Source of the DNA: Rahnella aquatilis CIP 78.65 = ATCC 33071
GTDB taxonomy: Bacteria; Pseudomonadota; Gammaproteobacteria; Enterobacterales; Enterobacteriaceae
Length of the DNA stretch: 64,000 nucleotides
Assembly (NCBI RefSeq): GCF_000241955.1
Contig: NC_016818.1
Span: 3,534,001 to 3,598,000, forward strand
Direction: 5' to 3'
Position numbers and translations under genes: made by a program. Each line of letters starts with the position of its first letter. Positions within the stretch are counted from its first letter, which is position 1. The notes beneath the pieces are model-generated. The model saw only the letters and a list, made by a program, of their open reading frames with translations. It was not told where the DNA came from and searched no databases. This document shows, in pieces, positions 36,221-46,247 of this stretch.

Positions 36221-36943
36221 ATGACCACGTTTTTTATCGCAGATATCCATCTTTGCGCACAGGAACCGGCAATCACTGCCGGTTTTCTGCGTTTTCTGCG
36301 TGAAGATGCGCCGCAGGCCGACGCCCTGTACATCCTCGGCGACCTGTTCGAAGCCTGGATTGGCGACGACGATCCGCAACCGCTTCACGCCGATATCTCC
36401 GCCGCACTCAATCAGTTACACCAGCAGGGCGTGCCCTGCTTTTTCATTCATGGCAACCGCGATTTTCTGCTCGGCAGACGCTTCGCCCGCGACAGCCTGA
36501 TGACACTGCTGCCGGAGAAAAAAGTGCTCGAGTTGTACGGACGCCGCGTGATGATCCTGCACGGTGACACGCTGTGCACCGACGATGTCGCGTATCAGAA
36601 CTTCCGAAAAAAAGTCCACAACCCGCTGATCCAGAAACTTTTCCTGATGCTGCCGCTGAAATGGCGACTGGCGATTGCCGCCAGAATGCGCGCCAACAGC
36701 AAGGCATCAAATCAGGGTAAATCACTGGAAATTATGGATGTGAACCCGCAGGCGGTGGTCAGCGAAATGCAGATGGCAGGCGTCGAGTGGATGATCCATG
36801 GTCATACCCATCGCCCGGCCATTCACGAGGTACCGCTGGGAAATAAAACCGGCCACCGCGTCGTACTCGGCGCGTGGCACGAGGAAGGCTCGATGGTGAA
36901 AGTCACCGCCGATAACGTCGAGCTGATCAGATTCCCGTTTTGA
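36221..36943 (+). CDS. lpxH: UDP-2,3-diacylglucosamine diphosphatase LpxH
   Basis: Fourth step of lipid A synthesis: cleaves UDP-2,3-diacylglucosamine to lipid X and UMP at the inner face of the membrane. It is 240 aa. The Mn2+ metallophosphoesterase ligands are [36 protein letters not shown] and [10 protein letters not shown]. Second gene after ppiB, as in E. coli. The miaE gene stands between it and purE, opposite in direction and 6 bp away. Confidence 0.97.
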   Translation: MTTFFIADIHLCAQEPAITAGFLRFLREDAPQADALYILGDLFEAWIGDDDPQPLHADISAALNQLHQQGVPCFFIHGNRDFLLGRRFARDSLMTLLPEKKVLELYGRRVMILHGDTLCTDDVAYQNFRKKVHNPLIQKLFLMLPLKWRLAIAARMRANSKASNQGKSLEIMDVNPQAVVSEMQMAGVEWMIHGHTHRPAIHEVPLGNKTGHRVVLGAWHEEGSMVKVTADNVELIRFPF

Positions 36944-36949
36944 GTCACC

Positions 36950-37567
36950 TCAAAATATGACTGGTACGCCTGAATGGAAGCGGAATTGCTCGTCCGGCGT
37001 GAGTATCAGTTCCGCTTCAATTCTGCCAAACTCTTCTACCCGCTCGCTGATATCTGTCCCGGCGTATTGCTCTGCCAGTGCCAGATAATCGGCGAAATGC
37101 CGTGATTCTGAACGCAGCAGTGAGGTATAAAAGCGCGACAAGGTTTCATCAAGATGTGGCGCAATTTTGGCAAAGCGCTCGCAGGAACGCGCTTCGATGT
37201 ATGCCCCGATAATCAGCCGGTCAACCAGAATATTCAGATCATCATGATGACGGGTATGTTTGATCATCCCGCTGGCATAGCGCGACGGTGAAAGCTGGGT
37301 ATAAGTAATATTGCGTTTTTGCATGATTTCCACCACCTGCTCAAAGTGGTGAAGCTCTTCCCGTGCCAGACGCGCCGCGCAAAACAGCAACTCGGTGCGC
37401 TCAAGGTATTTGGTCATCAGGCTCATCGCCGTGGCCGCCGCCTTCTTTTCACAATTGGCGTGGTCGATCAGCATTACCGTCTGATTTTCCAGCGCCACAT
37501 CCACCCACAGAGCGGGTGTTTCACAGTGAAGAAAATCATAAATCGGTGCCAGTAAAGCCTGGGTCAT
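36950..37567 (-). CDS. miaE: tRNA 2-methylthio-N6-isopentenyladenosine hydroxylase MiaE
   Basis: Di-iron monooxygenase that hydroxylates ms2i6A37 to ms2io6A37 in tRNAs reading U-starting codons, using oxygen. It is 205 aa. Iron ligands of the ferritin-like four-helix bundle appear as [23 protein letters not shown] (E-x2-H), [12 protein letters not shown] and [14 protein letters not shown] (E-x2-H). Known from Salmonella and many enterobacteria but absent from E. coli K-12. Here it lies between lpxH and purE, genes that adjoin in E. coli. Confidence 0.93.
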   Translation of the reverse strand: MTQALLAPIYDFLHCETPALWVDVALENQTVMLIDHANCEKKAAATAMSLMTKYLERTELLFCAARLAREELHHFEQVVEIMQKRNITYTQLSPSRYASGMIKHTRHHDDLNILVDRLIIGAYIEARSCERFAKIAPHLDETLSRFYTSLLRSESRHFADYLALAEQYAGTDISERVEEFGRIEAELILTPDEQFRFHSGVPVIF

Positions 37568-37662
37568 AAATCAGTTTCCGGTGAGGTTTGTCATAAACAG
37601 AATGGCTCGGATTATACAAATCTGCTGCAAACTTCTCATCAAAAATGCGCCGTTTCCCGGCG

Positions 37663-37678
37663 ACGCAACCGTTTTCCT
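37663..37678. promoter_or_regulatory. PurR operator of purEK
   Basis: ACGCAACCGTTTTCCT agrees with the PurR consensus at 13 of 16 positions and, as I remember it, with the E. coli purE operator. It lies 70 bp before purE. Confidence 0.85.
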
Positions 37679-37747
37679 CCCTCGCGGAGCGTGCTATCAT
37701 TTGCGCCCTCGCAGTTTCTATTTCCGAATCACAGGAGCTTTACAGAC

Positions 37748-38257
37748 ATGTCATCCAACGTTACCCCGGCAAAAATCGCCATCGTTATGGGGTCTAAAAG
37801 TGACTGGGCGACCATGCAGTTCGCCGCCGACGTCCTCACAACGCTGAATATTCCTTTCCATGTCGATATCGTCTCCGCTCACCGTACGCCGGACAAATTG
37901 TTCACTTTCGCAGAGCAGGCTTCCGCTAACGGTTTTGATGTGATCATCGCCGGTGCCGGTGGTGCAGCGCATTTACCGGGCATGCTGGCAGCGAAAACGC
38001 TGGTGCCGGTGCTGGGTGTGCCGGTGCAAAGTGCTGCACTGAGCGGCATCGACAGCCTGTATTCCATCGTGCAAATGCCGCGTGGCATTCCGGTCGGTAC
38101 GCTGGCGATCGGTAAAGCGGGTGCCGCCAACGCCGCGTTGCTGGCGGCGCAGATTCTGGCGCTGCACGATGCTGAGATTGCCAAAAACCTGGCCGCGTGG
38201 CGCACCGCACAAACTGACGAAGTGCTGAATAACCCCGATCCGCGGGAGGAAGCATGA
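37748..38257 (+). CDS. purE: N5-carboxyaminoimidazole ribonucleotide mutase PurE
   Basis: Converts N5-CAIR to CAIR in purine synthesis. It is 169 aa from ATG at 37748, as in E. coli. Active-site blocks: [37 protein letters not shown] and [20 protein letters not shown]. An upstream in-frame start at 37691 overlaps the promoter and is rejected. The last four bases overlap the purK start (ATGA). Confidence 0.98.
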   Translation: MSSNVTPAKIAIVMGSKSDWATMQFAADVLTTLNIPFHVDIVSAHRTPDKLFTFAEQASANGFDVIIAGAGGAAHLPGMLAAKTLVPVLGVPVQSAALSGIDSLYSIVQMPRGIPVGTLAIGKAGAANAALLAAQILALHDAEIAKNLAAWRTAQTDEVLNNPDPREEA

Positions 38258-39318
38258 AGCCGGTTTGCGTACTCGGAAACGGCCAGTTAGGCCGGATGCT
38301 GCGCCAGGCCGGTGAACCGCTGGGCATCGCCGTGTATCCCGTCGGCCTTGATGCCGAACCGGAAGCCGTGCCGTATCAGCAAAGCGTTATCACGGCTGAA
38401 ATCGAGCGCTGGCCGGAAACGGCGCTGACCCGTGAACTGGCGACGCACAATGCGTTCGTTAACCGCGATATTTTCCCGCGTCTGGCTGACCGCCTGACGC
38501 AAAAACAATTGCTCGACCAGCTCGGTCTGGCGACCGCGCCGTGGCAGTTACTGGCTGATGTCGCCGAATGGCCGCAGGTTTTCTCACAGGTCGGCGAACT
38601 GGCGATTGTTAAACGCCGCGTCGGCGGCTACGACGGCCGTGGTCAGTGGCGTCTGCGTTCCGGGGAAGAAAATACCCTGCCACAGGATTGCTATGGCGAA
38701 TGCATCGTTGAACAGGGCATCAATTTTTCCGGCGAAGTTTCGCTGGTCGGCGCGCGGGGTCACGATGGCAAAACGGTCTTTTATCCGCTGACCCACAACC
38801 TGCATCAGGACGGCATTTTGCGCACCAGCGTTGCGCTGCCACAACCGGATACTGCCCTGCAACAGCAGGCTGAAAGCATGCTGTCGGCAATCATGAACGA
38901 ACTGAAGTATGTCGGCGTGATGGCGATGGAATGTTTCGTGGTCAGCGAAGGTTTGCTCATCAATGAGCTGGCACCGCGTGTGCACAACAGCGGTCACTGG
39001 ACGCAAAACGGCGCATCCTACAGCCAGTTTGAAATGCATCTGCGCGCCATTCTCGGTCTGCCGTTGCCGAAACCGGTGGTGAGCACACCGTCAGTGATGG
39101 TGAATCTGATTGGCACGGATGTGTCAGAAAAATGGCTGAGCCTGCCGCTGGTCAATCTGCACTGGTATGAGAAAGATGTGCGTCCCGGCCGTAAAGTCGG
39201 GCACCTGAATCTCAACGACGCCAGCGCCAGCCTGCTGAAAGACAACCTCAACGCACTGGTCCCGATGCTGCCGGAAGAATACGCCAGCGGCATTGAATGG
39301 GCAGTTGAAAAGCTTTGA
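38254..39318 (+). CDS. purK: N5-carboxyaminoimidazole ribonucleotide synthase PurK
   Basis: ATP-grasp enzyme that makes N5-CAIR from AIR, bicarbonate and ATP, feeding PurE. It is 354 aa. Landmarks: [52 protein letters not shown], and [18 protein letters not shown]. Coupled to purE by a 4-nt overlap. A palindromic repeat and 97 bp of gene-free sequence follow. Confidence 0.98.
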   Translation: MKPVCVLGNGQLGRMLRQAGEPLGIAVYPVGLDAEPEAVPYQQSVITAEIERWPETALTRELATHNAFVNRDIFPRLADRLTQKQLLDQLGLATAPWQLLADVAEWPQVFSQVGELAIVKRRVGGYDGRGQWRLRSGEENTLPQDCYGECIVEQGINFSGEVSLVGARGHDGKTVFYPLTHNLHQDGILRTSVALPQPDTALQQQAESMLSAIMNELKYVGVMAMECFVVSEGLLINELAPRVHNSGHWTQNGASYSQFEMHLRAILGLPLPKPVVSTPSVMVNLIGTDVSEKWLSLPLVNLHWYEKDVRPGRKVGHLNLNDASASLLKDNLNALVPMLPEEYASGIEWAVEKL

Positions 39319-39329
39319 TTTGATCGGCT

Positions 39330-39351
39330 CCCTCCCCTGCGAAGGGGAGGG
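39330..39351. repeat. REP-like palindrome after purK
   Basis: CCCTCCCCT-GCGA-AGGGGAGGG is a perfect 9-bp stem followed by TTGGGGTG. It lies between convergent purK and ybbP and may stop transcription. The form suggests a dispersed repetitive palindrome of this genus. The next 60 bp contain a short G-rich tail of unknown origin. Confidence 0.6.
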
Positions 39352-39415
39352 TTGGGGTGTGAACTGAACCCCTAAACTTGGACACCAGGTTAGTGCAGGG
39401 GGAGGCGTTTAGAAA

Positions 39416-41848
39416 CTACGAGTCGTATTGCCGGAACAGCGCCCGCCCCCGTAGCAACCGCACACCCAGCCAGCCCCCGCAAACCGACAGCAGCACCGCG
39501 CTGACCACCGGTACCGCAATCCACATCAGATAATTCGGTTCCCATGGGAAATCGAAAACCTGGCGTTGCAGCAACCATAACGCGGCTTCCGCACCGATGG
39601 CGGCGGCGACTCCTGCCACCAGCCCGAGCACGGCAAATTCACACCACAATGTCCGGTGCAGCATTTTTTTGCTGGCCCCCAGCGTGCGGTACACAATCAG
39701 CTCCTGACGGCGCTGGCGCATACCGACCTGAATCTGCGCCAGCAACAGCAAGCCGCCGCACAACATCACCAGGATCACCATCACTTCCAGCGCCCTGCTC
39801 ACCTGCTGCAACACCAGTCCGATCTGACGCAGGATTGAACCGATATCCAGCAGACTCAGCGTCGGGAACTGGCGGTTAAGCTGCGTGATCGTGCGGTCAT
39901 CACCGTGATACCGGAAACTGGTCAGCCAGCTTTGCGGCTGTGCATCCAGCGCACCCGGCGGGAAGATGAAGTAGAAATTCGGCTTCAGGCTGTCCCAGTC
40001 CACTTTACGCAGGCTGGTGATTTTGGCGCTGAACTCCTGCGTATCACCGCTAAACGTGACGGTATCGCCGAGTTTGAGCCCCAGACGCCCCGCCAGTCCT
40101 TCATCAACCGACACTTCACCGGCTTTTGGCGGCCCGTTACCGGCGACCAGCGGATTATGATCCGGCAGCCCTTCCATCCAGGTCAGATTCAGCTCACGGT
40201 TCACCGCTTCGCCGCCTGCGTCATCCGGCTTAATGATGTCGGTGGCAATCTGGTCGTTAATTTTGGTCAGACGAACCCGCACAATCGGATAGAAGGTTTC
40301 CGGTTCCGCGTTATGCTGATGCAGGAAATCCGTCACCTGCGGAATTTGCTCTTTGGTGATATTGAGCAGGAAGTAATTCGGGCTGTCCGGCGGCAGTTGT
40401 TGTTCCCAGCGGTCCAGTAAATCCCCGCGCATCACCAGCAGCAACGCCAGCAACATAAACGACATCGAGAACGCCGCCAGTTGGCTGAGCGTCACCCACG
40501 GCTGGCGCAGCAGGCGGTTCACCGCCAGACGCAGCGGTAACTGGCGGAGCGTCAGCTTGCGTAACAGCAGCAGAGCGCCCCAGCCAATCAGGCCAAGCAG
40601 CAACGAAAGTACCAGCACGCCTGCCAGCAATGACCAGAGCAACGAACTGCCGCCCATCAGCGCCGCCAGCAAACCGACCACGACCACCACCATCACCGGC
40701 AGGAAATAACGCAGCGGCCAGACGTTCGCCACCACATCCTGACGCAGCACCCGCAGCGGCTGGGTTGCCAGCAACTGACGATACGGACGGATGCCAATCA
40801 GCAGAGAAATCACCACCATCGCGCCCATCGACCACACCCAGGGCCAGCCACCGGCAGGCGGTAATTCTGCAGGCAAAACCGGCGCCAGCACTTTCATCAG
40901 GATGACTTCAAATACCAGCCCGACCACGCTGCCGCACAACCCCGCCAGCACCAGCACCGCGAGCCACTGTCCGATAATCAGTTTTTGCAGCGCCTTTTTC
41001 CCGGCACCCAGCGTTTTCAGTACCGCAACCAGATCATAACGGCTGCGGCAGTAATGCCCCATCGACACGGCAATCGCGGCGATTGACAGCATCAGGGTCA
41101 GCAGTGCCGACAGCGTGAGGAATTGCTGAGAGCGCTGTAATGATTTGCCCAATGCCCCGTCGGAATCTTCCATCCCGCTCCAGCGTTGATCCGGCTTAAG
41201 CAGGCCTTTTATCGCCTCACCATAACTCTGAATGGCCTGCGGTGAACCGGCAAACATATAGCGATACGTCAGACGACTGCCCGGCTGAACAGCGCCGGTT
41301 TTCGCCACGTCATCCAGATTCATGATCACACGAGGCGCGGTCTGGAACGGGTTAAAACCTGAATCCGGCTCCTGAACAATCACACCGGCAATTTTCAGCG
41401 TGGTATCGCCCACATCCAGATTGTCACCGACTTTCACGTTCAGCAGCGCCAGTAAACGCGGCGCAACCAGCACCGTTCCCGGCTCAGGTTTCAGCCCTGC
41501 CGGTTCGGTTTGTAACGTGCCATACAGCGGATACGCCAGATCGGTGGCTTTCACCGCCGCCAGTTGCGGCGTTTCGCCCGCAAAAGTCATGGTCATGAAA
41601 GAGAGCTGACGGCTGACTTTCAGCCCCTGCGCCTGCGCATCCTGCAACCAGGCTTCGGTGATCGGACGGGAGGAACTCAGCACGCGATCCCCGGCAATAA
41701 ACTCGCGGCTTTGCTGACTCAGACCTTTGTCCATACGGTCGCTGATGCTGCCGAGCGCCAGTACACAGGCCACCGCCAGTGTCAGCGCCAGCCAGACGAT
41801 CAGCAGCGATGGCGAGCGCCATTCCCGCCAGAACCAGCGCCAGATCAT
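39416..41848 (-). CDS. ybbP: ABC exporter permease YbbP (FtsX/MacB type)
   Basis: Large membrane partner of the YbbA ATPase. It is 810 aa from ATG at 41848 (E. coli 804). One N-terminal membrane segment (SLLIVWLALTLAVACVLALG), a big periplasmic domain, then two FtsX-type bundles of membrane helices (around residues 255-480 and 690-800). The conserved motif PLRLAVNRLLRQPWVTL lies between. The ATG overlaps the ybbA stop by 4 nt, so the two are coupled. An upstream start giving 16 more residues is rejected. The substrate is not established; the adjacency to tesA suggests lipids, by inference only. Confidence 0.94.
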   Translation of the reverse strand: MIWRWFWREWRSPSLLIVWLALTLAVACVLALGSISDRMDKGLSQQSREFIAGDRVLSSSRPITEAWLQDAQAQGLKVSRQLSFMTMTFAGETPQLAAVKATDLAYPLYGTLQTEPAGLKPEPGTVLVAPRLLALLNVKVGDNLDVGDTTLKIAGVIVQEPDSGFNPFQTAPRVIMNLDDVAKTGAVQPGSRLTYRYMFAGSPQAIQSYGEAIKGLLKPDQRWSGMEDSDGALGKSLQRSQQFLTLSALLTLMLSIAAIAVSMGHYCRSRYDLVAVLKTLGAGKKALQKLIIGQWLAVLVLAGLCGSVVGLVFEVILMKVLAPVLPAELPPAGGWPWVWSMGAMVVISLLIGIRPYRQLLATQPLRVLRQDVVANVWPLRYFLPVMVVVVVGLLAALMGGSSLLWSLLAGVLVLSLLLGLIGWGALLLLRKLTLRQLPLRLAVNRLLRQPWVTLSQLAAFSMSFMLLALLLVMRGDLLDRWEQQLPPDSPNYFLLNITKEQIPQVTDFLHQHNAEPETFYPIVRVRLTKINDQIATDIIKPDDAGGEAVNRELNLTWMEGLPDHNPLVAGNGPPKAGEVSVDEGLAGRLGLKLGDTVTFSGDTQEFSAKITSLRKVDWDSLKPNFYFIFPPGALDAQPQSWLTSFRYHGDDRTITQLNRQFPTLSLLDIGSILRQIGLVLQQVSRALEVMVILVMLCGGLLLLAQIQVGMRQRRQELIVYRTLGASKKMLHRTLWCEFAVLGLVAGVAAAIGAEAALWLLQRQVFDFPWEPNYLMWIAVPVVSAVLLSVCGGWLGVRLLRGRALFRQYDS

Positions 41849-42531
41849 GCTTCCTCCCATAATTTCCCGTCGCGCAGGCGTAACCGCCGCTGACAACGCG
41901 CTGCCAGTTGTTCGTCATGCGTGACCAGAATCAGCGTCGTCGCCGCATCGCGGTTCAGTGAGAACAGCAGATCAACGATACGTTCGCCGGTCACGCGATC
42001 CAGATTACCGGTCGGCTCATCGGCAAAGAGCAATTTCGGCTTGCCGATAAAGGCCCGCGCCAGCGCCACACGTTGCTGTTCGCCGCCGGAAAGTTGTGCC
42101 GGAAGATGGTGAAGACGTTCGCCCAGCCCGAGGCTTTCCAGTAACTGCACCGCCTGCTGACGGCTGCTGCTGTCACTTTCGCCGCGCAATAACGCAGGAA
42201 GCTGAACGTTTTCCAGGGCGTTGAGTGTCGGCACCAGCATGAAAGACTGAAATACAAAGCCGACATTTTTTGCCCGCAGCGCCGCGCGCCCTTCCTCATT
42301 GAGTTCGCCAAGGGATTTGCCCAGTAATTTCACATCACCATGGGTTCCGTCATCCAGCCCGGCAAGAATGCCCAGCAAGGTGGATTTACCGGAACCGGAT
42401 TCGCCAATCAGGGCAATTGTCTGGGCAGGTTTGACAACCAGCTCCACACCGGACAGGATGGTGAGCTGACCTTCACCCTGACCGACGTGCTTACTTAGAT
42501 GATGAACTTCAAGAACATTTTCCGCTGGCAT
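41845..42531 (-). CDS. ybbA: ABC transporter ATP-binding protein YbbA
   Basis: LolD/MacB-type ATPase that powers YbbP. It is 228 aa, same as E. coli, starting MPAENVLEVHHLSK. Walker A is GESGSGKST, the signature LSGGEQQRVALARAF, Walker B LLFADEPTGNLD, and the switch His is in LVTHDEQLAAR. Its start codon region overlaps that of divergent tesA by 33 bp, so the promoters of each gene lie inside the other's coding sequence. Confidence 0.95.
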   Translation of the reverse strand: MPAENVLEVHHLSKHVGQGEGQLTILSGVELVVKPAQTIALIGESGSGKSTLLGILAGLDDGTHGDVKLLGKSLGELNEEGRAALRAKNVGFVFQSFMLVPTLNALENVQLPALLRGESDSSSRQQAVQLLESLGLGERLHHLPAQLSGGEQQRVALARAFIGKPKLLFADEPTGNLDRVTGERIVDLLFSLNRDAATTLILVTHDEQLAARCQRRLRLRDGKLWEEA

Positions 42532-43131
42532 CTCCCCTTCCTTATTTTGTCAGTATTATTGAGTTTTCGCGCCGTTGCTGCTGATAACTTGCTGATTATT
42601 GGCGACAGTTTGAGTGCAGTTTATCGCCTTCCGGTCGCCGAATCCTGGCCGACATTACTGAATAACGCATGGCAAAAAGAAGACAGTAAGCCCACCGTTA
42701 TCAACGCCAGCATCAGCGGCGATACCGCTGAACAAGGACTGGCACGCCTGCCGTCTTTACTGCAACAACATCACCCTCGCTGGGTGCTGATTGAACTGGG
42801 CGCCAACGACGGGCTCCGCGGTTTCCCGCCACAAGCGCTTTCCCGGACGCTGACGCAGGTGATCACACTGGTCAAACAGGCTGGTGCCCAACCCCTGCTG
42901 ATGCAAATCCGTCTGCCGCCCAATTATGGCCGCCGCTACGGCGATGCGTTCTATGCCATTTATCCGGCGCTGGCAAAGCAGGAAAATATCCCGCTGGTGC
43001 CGTTCTTTATGGAGCAGGTCGCCGTAAAACCTGAATGGATGCAGGACGACGGTTTACATCCGGCCCTGGCAGCCCAGTCGTTTATTGCCGGATGGATGTC
43101 AGAAAAACTCACGCCGCTGCTGACGCATTAA
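42499..43131 (+). CDS. tesA: Periplasmic thioesterase I / lysophospholipase TesA
   Basis: SGNH hydrolase that splits acyl-CoA, lysophospholipids and esters. It is 210 aa. Signal peptide MMNFKNIFRWHLPFLILSVL and on, cleaved near RAVAAD. Block I is IIGDSLSAVYR with the catalytic Ser (E. coli has GYR after SA). The oxyanion residues lie in ASISGDT and LGANDGLRG (E. coli has GGND). The catalytic Asp and His are in DDGLHP. Divergent from ybbA with overlapping 5' ends. Function as in E. coli is very likely. Confidence 0.96.
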   Translation: MMNFKNIFRWHLPFLILSVLLSFRAVAADNLLIIGDSLSAVYRLPVAESWPTLLNNAWQKEDSKPTVINASISGDTAEQGLARLPSLLQQHHPRWVLIELGANDGLRGFPPQALSRTLTQVITLVKQAGAQPLLMQIRLPPNYGRRYGDAFYAIYPALAKQENIPLVPFFMEQVAVKPEWMQDDGLHPALAAQSFIAGWMSEKLTPLLTH

Positions 43132-43252
43132 GGTTAAAATACGACGAATAAAATAATACCGGGACGTGAGTAAAACCAAGACGTTACCTTTTTTCCCCGA
43201 CTCCCTAGTAAATCACAGTCATAAAAAATAGGGACACCTCACAGGTAAAGTT

Positions 43253-44029
43253 ATGCAAAAAGCAGTATTAATCACCGGTTGTTCCAGCGGTATCGGGCTG
43301 GTTGCCGCACAGGATTTGCGCGCACGCGGTTATCGGATCCTGGCGGCATGTCGGAAAACTCAGGATATCGACACACTGCAGCAGATGGGTTTTGAAACGG
43401 TTCAGTTGGATCTTGATGACAGACAGAGCGTCGAGCTTGCAGCCGCCGAGGTCATTGCGCTGACAGGCAACCGTCTGTATGGCTTGTTTAATAATGCGGG
43501 TTATGGCGTTTACGGCCCGCTCAGCAGCATCAGCCGCGAGCAGTTCGAACAGCAATTTTCCACCAATTTGTTTGGTACACATCAACTGACACGGCTTCTG
43601 TTACCCGCCATGTTGCCGCACGGCGAAGGTCGCATTATCCAGACCAGCTCGGTAATGGGGCTGATCACGACGCCGCGCCGGGGCGTTTATGCCGCCAGTA
43701 AATTTGCGCTGGAGGCCTGGTCCGACACGCTGCGCATGGAACTGCATGGCACCGGTATTCAGGTCAGCCTGATTGAACCCGGCCCGCTGAGCAGTAATTT
43801 CACCGCCAACGTGAATCAGTCGCAGACCGGCCAGCCGGTAGAAAATCCGGGCATTGCCCGTCGTTTTACACTCAAGCCGGAGGCGGTTTTACCCAAACTG
43901 CACCATGCTTTAGAAAATCCGCGCGCTCGCCTGCGTTATCCGGTCACCCTGGTCGCCCATGCACTGACCCTACTGAAACGCCTTTTACCCGCGCGCGTAC
44001 TGGACAAATTATTACGCGGAAACAGCTAA
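43253..44029 (+). CDS. ybbO: Short-chain dehydrogenase YbbO
   Basis: NAD(P)-dependent oxidoreductase of the classical SDR type; E. coli YbbO reduces aldehydes. It is 258 aa. The cofactor loop is LITGCSSGIG at the N-terminus, NNAGYGVYGP supports the fold, and the catalytic triad is in IIQTSSVMG (Ser) and YAASKFALEAW (Tyr, Lys). Its C-terminal LTLLKRLLPARVLDKLL is hydrophobic and basic and may touch the membrane. It follows tesA by 121 bp. Confidence 0.94.
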   Translation: MQKAVLITGCSSGIGLVAAQDLRARGYRILAACRKTQDIDTLQQMGFETVQLDLDDRQSVELAAAEVIALTGNRLYGLFNNAGYGVYGPLSSISREQFEQQFSTNLFGTHQLTRLLLPAMLPHGEGRIIQTSSVMGLITTPRRGVYAASKFALEAWSDTLRMELHGTGIQVSLIEPGPLSSNFTANVNQSQTGQPVENPGIARRFTLKPEAVLPKLHHALENPRARLRYPVTLVAHALTLLKRLLPARVLDKLLRGNS

Positions 44030-44097
44030 GTAAAAGCGATAAGGGGTTGAAGCGGCAAGAGTCGCCCCCATTTGTTCTTAAATACTTTAATTTTCTA

Positions 44098-44220
44098 TAC
44101 CCTAAATAATTCGAGTTGCGGGAAGGCGGCAAGCCCACGAAGACCCGGGAGCTTAGATAACTAAGTGACCGGGCTGAGTGAGCGCAGCCAACGCATCAGC
44201 AGCTCGAAGTATGACGGGTA
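44098..44220. repeat. ERIC element, copy 4 (between ybbO and cnoX)
   Basis: 123 bp bounded by TACCC and GGGTA. It contains TCGAGTTGCGGGAAGGCGGC, ACTAAGTGACCGGGCTGAGT and GAGCGCAGCCAACGCATCAG. It ends 17 bp before the cnoX start, so it is in the cnoX 5' leader or promoter region. Confidence 0.9.
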
Positions 44221-44237
44221 GCGGAGAGACAGAATTC

Positions 44238-45089
44238 ATGCTTCCTACAATTATCGATATCAACGAAACCAACCTGCACCAGACACTGGAACAATCCATG
44301 TCCGTGCCGGTGATGTTCTATTTCTGGTCTGAACGCAGCCAGCATTGCCTGCAACTGGGCCCGGTACTCGACAAACTGGCCGTGGAATACGCCGGTCAGT
44401 TGATTCTGGCAAAGGTGGACTGCGATACCGAGCAGATGATCGCCCAGCAGTTTGGCCTGCGTTCGATCCCTGCCGTTTACCTGTTCAAAGACGGTCAGCC
44501 GGTCGATGGTTTCCAGGGGCCGCAGCCGGAAGAAGTGATCCGCGAACTGCTGCAAAAAGTGCTGCCGAAAGAAGAAGAGCTGAAACTGGCCGAGGCGCAG
44601 GAACTGTTGCAGGCGGGCAATGTTAATGACGCCCTGCCGTTGCTGAAAGAAGCCTGGCAACTGAGCAATCAGCGCAGTGATATCGGTCTGCTGCTGGCAG
44701 AAACACAAATTCATCTGAACCGCACCGACGATGCCGAAGCCGTGCTGGCAACCATCCCGTTGCAGGATAAAGATTCCCGTTATCAGGGGCTGATTGCGCA
44801 AATCGAGTTGCTGAAACAGGCCGCCGACACGCCGGAAATTCAGTTGCTGCAACAGGAATTACAGCAGGATCCTGAAAACGCTGAACTGGTGGTCAAACTC
44901 AGCCTGCAACTGCATCAGGTCGGACGCAACGAAGAAGCACTGGAACTGCTGATGGCTCCGCTGAAAAAAGACTTAGGTGCGGCGAACGGTGCGGCGCGTA
45001 AAACGCTGATGGATATCATGGCGGCACTGGGCACCGGCGATGCGCTGGCAGCGAAGTATCGTCGTCAGCTATATTCTTTACTCTATTGA
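44238..45089 (+). CDS. cnoX: Chaperedoxin CnoX (YbbN)
   Basis: Thioredoxin-fold plus TPR chaperone that protects proteins from chlorine-type oxidation and hands clients to GroEL and DnaK. It is 283 aa (E. coli 284). The thioredoxin site reads [11 protein letters not shown], that is SxxC and not CxxC, as in E. coli, so it is not a normal disulfide reductase. The C-terminal half holds TPR-like repeats. ATG at 44238 is the proper start. An in-frame start at 44178 would translate ERIC sequence. Confidence 0.95.
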   Translation: MLPTIIDINETNLHQTLEQSMSVPVMFYFWSERSQHCLQLGPVLDKLAVEYAGQLILAKVDCDTEQMIAQQFGLRSIPAVYLFKDGQPVDGFQGPQPEEVIRELLQKVLPKEEELKLAEAQELLQAGNVNDALPLLKEAWQLSNQRSDIGLLLAETQIHLNRTDDAEAVLATIPLQDKDSRYQGLIAQIELLKQAADTPEIQLLQQELQQDPENAELVVKLSLQLHQVGRNEEALELLMAPLKKDLGAANGAARKTLMDIMAALGTGDALAAKYRRQLYSLLY

Positions 45090-45118
45090 TCCACCCGGCT
45101 TCACCGTAAAACACGATG

Positions 45119-45151
45119 CGCGCGTCATTTAACCGGACGTGCGTTTTTTTT
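45119..45151 (+). terminator. Terminator after cnoX
   Basis: CGCGCGTC and GACGTGCG form an 8-bp stem with one G-T pair, followed by eight T. Confidence 0.8.
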
Positions 45152-45326
45152 GGCTTTTCCCCCGCCTTTTATCCCCTGAACTATCCTTTTATTAATACGA
45201 TGACTTAACGATTTGTGCGACAATTGAGGACGCGCCTGACCGGTCGGTGAGTGCGCCAGGGACATGTTTTTATTGGATTATTCCCGCGTGAATAGTCAGA
45301 ACACAATTTTACAGGAGTTTACTACT

Positions 45327-46247
45327 ATGTTTGACCTCATTCCCATCCCTATCCTTATTCTGATCGTGCTGGCGTTGCTGATGGTGTACGCCGGGATCAA
45401 GATCGTGCCACAGGGCTATCAGTGGACCGTCGAGCGTTTTGGCCGTTATACCAAAACCCTGATGCCGGGACTGAATCTGGTGGTGCCGTTTGTTGACCGC
45501 ATAGGCCGTAAAATCAATATGATGGAACAGGTGCTGGATATTCCGTCACAGGAAGTGATTTCCCGCGATAACGCCAATGTGGCCATCGATGCCGTGTGTT
45601 TTATTCAGGTTATTGATCCCGCACGCGCTGCCTATGAAGTCAGCAATCTGGAGCAGGCTATCGTCAACCTGACGATGACCAACTTCCGTACCGTTCTCGG
45701 TTCGATGGAACTGGACGAAATGCTGTCACAACGTGACAATATCAATGCACGTTTGCTGCATATCGTCGATGAAGCCACTAATCCGTGGGGCGTAAAAATC
45801 ACCCGTATTGAGATCCGCGACGTGCGCCCACCGGCTGAACTGATCTCCGCGATGAATGCGCAGATGAAAGCCGAACGTACAAAACGTGCCGACATTCTGG
45901 AAGCTGAAGGCGTACGTCAGTCCGCCATTTTGCGTGCTGAAGGTGAAAAACAGTCGCAAATTCTCAAAGCCGAAGGCGAGCGTCAGTCAGCATTTCTGCA
46001 GGCAGAAGCGCGTGAACGTGCGGCGGAAGCGGAAGCCCAGGCTACCAAGATGGTATCCGAAGCGATTGCTGCCGGTGATGTGCAGGCGATTAACTACTTC
46101 GTGGCACAAAAATATACCGATGCGCTGACGAAAATCGGTACTGCTAATAACAGCAAAATCATCATGATGCCGCTGGATGCCACCAGTCTGATGGGATCTA
46201 TCGGCGGCATTGCTGAACTGCTAAAAGAAACCAAAGGCGGCAAATAA
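45327..46247 (+). CDS. qmcA: SPFH/stomatin-like membrane protein QmcA
   Basis: Band-7 protein in the inner membrane; in E. coli it is found with the FtsH-HflKC quality-control machinery. It is 306 aa from ATG at 45327 (CAGGAG upstream). One N-terminal membrane segment ([19 protein letters not shown]), the SPFH domain ([15 protein letters not shown] to [14 protein letters not shown]), then a long alanine/glutamate coiled coil with repeated EGERQSA-type units, and a C-terminal tail. Its stop overlaps the ybbJ start by one base. Confidence 0.96.
   Translation: MFDLIPIPILILIVLALLMVYAGIKIVPQGYQWTVERFGRYTKTLMPGLNLVVPFVDRIGRKINMMEQVLDIPSQEVISRDNANVAIDAVCFIQVIDPARAAYEVSNLEQAIVNLTMTNFRTVLGSMELDEMLSQRDNINARLLHIVDEATNPWGVKITRIEIRDVRPPAELISAMNAQMKAERTKRADILEAEGVRQSAILRAEGEKQSQILKAEGERQSAFLQAEARERAAEAEAQATKMVSEAIAAGDVQAINYFVAQKYTDALTKIGTANNSKIIMMPLDATSLMGSIGGIAELLKETKGGK

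Noticed and set aside
44178..44237. Longer cnoX start
   Set aside because: The added residues are encoded by the ERIC element, and the family start is at 44238.
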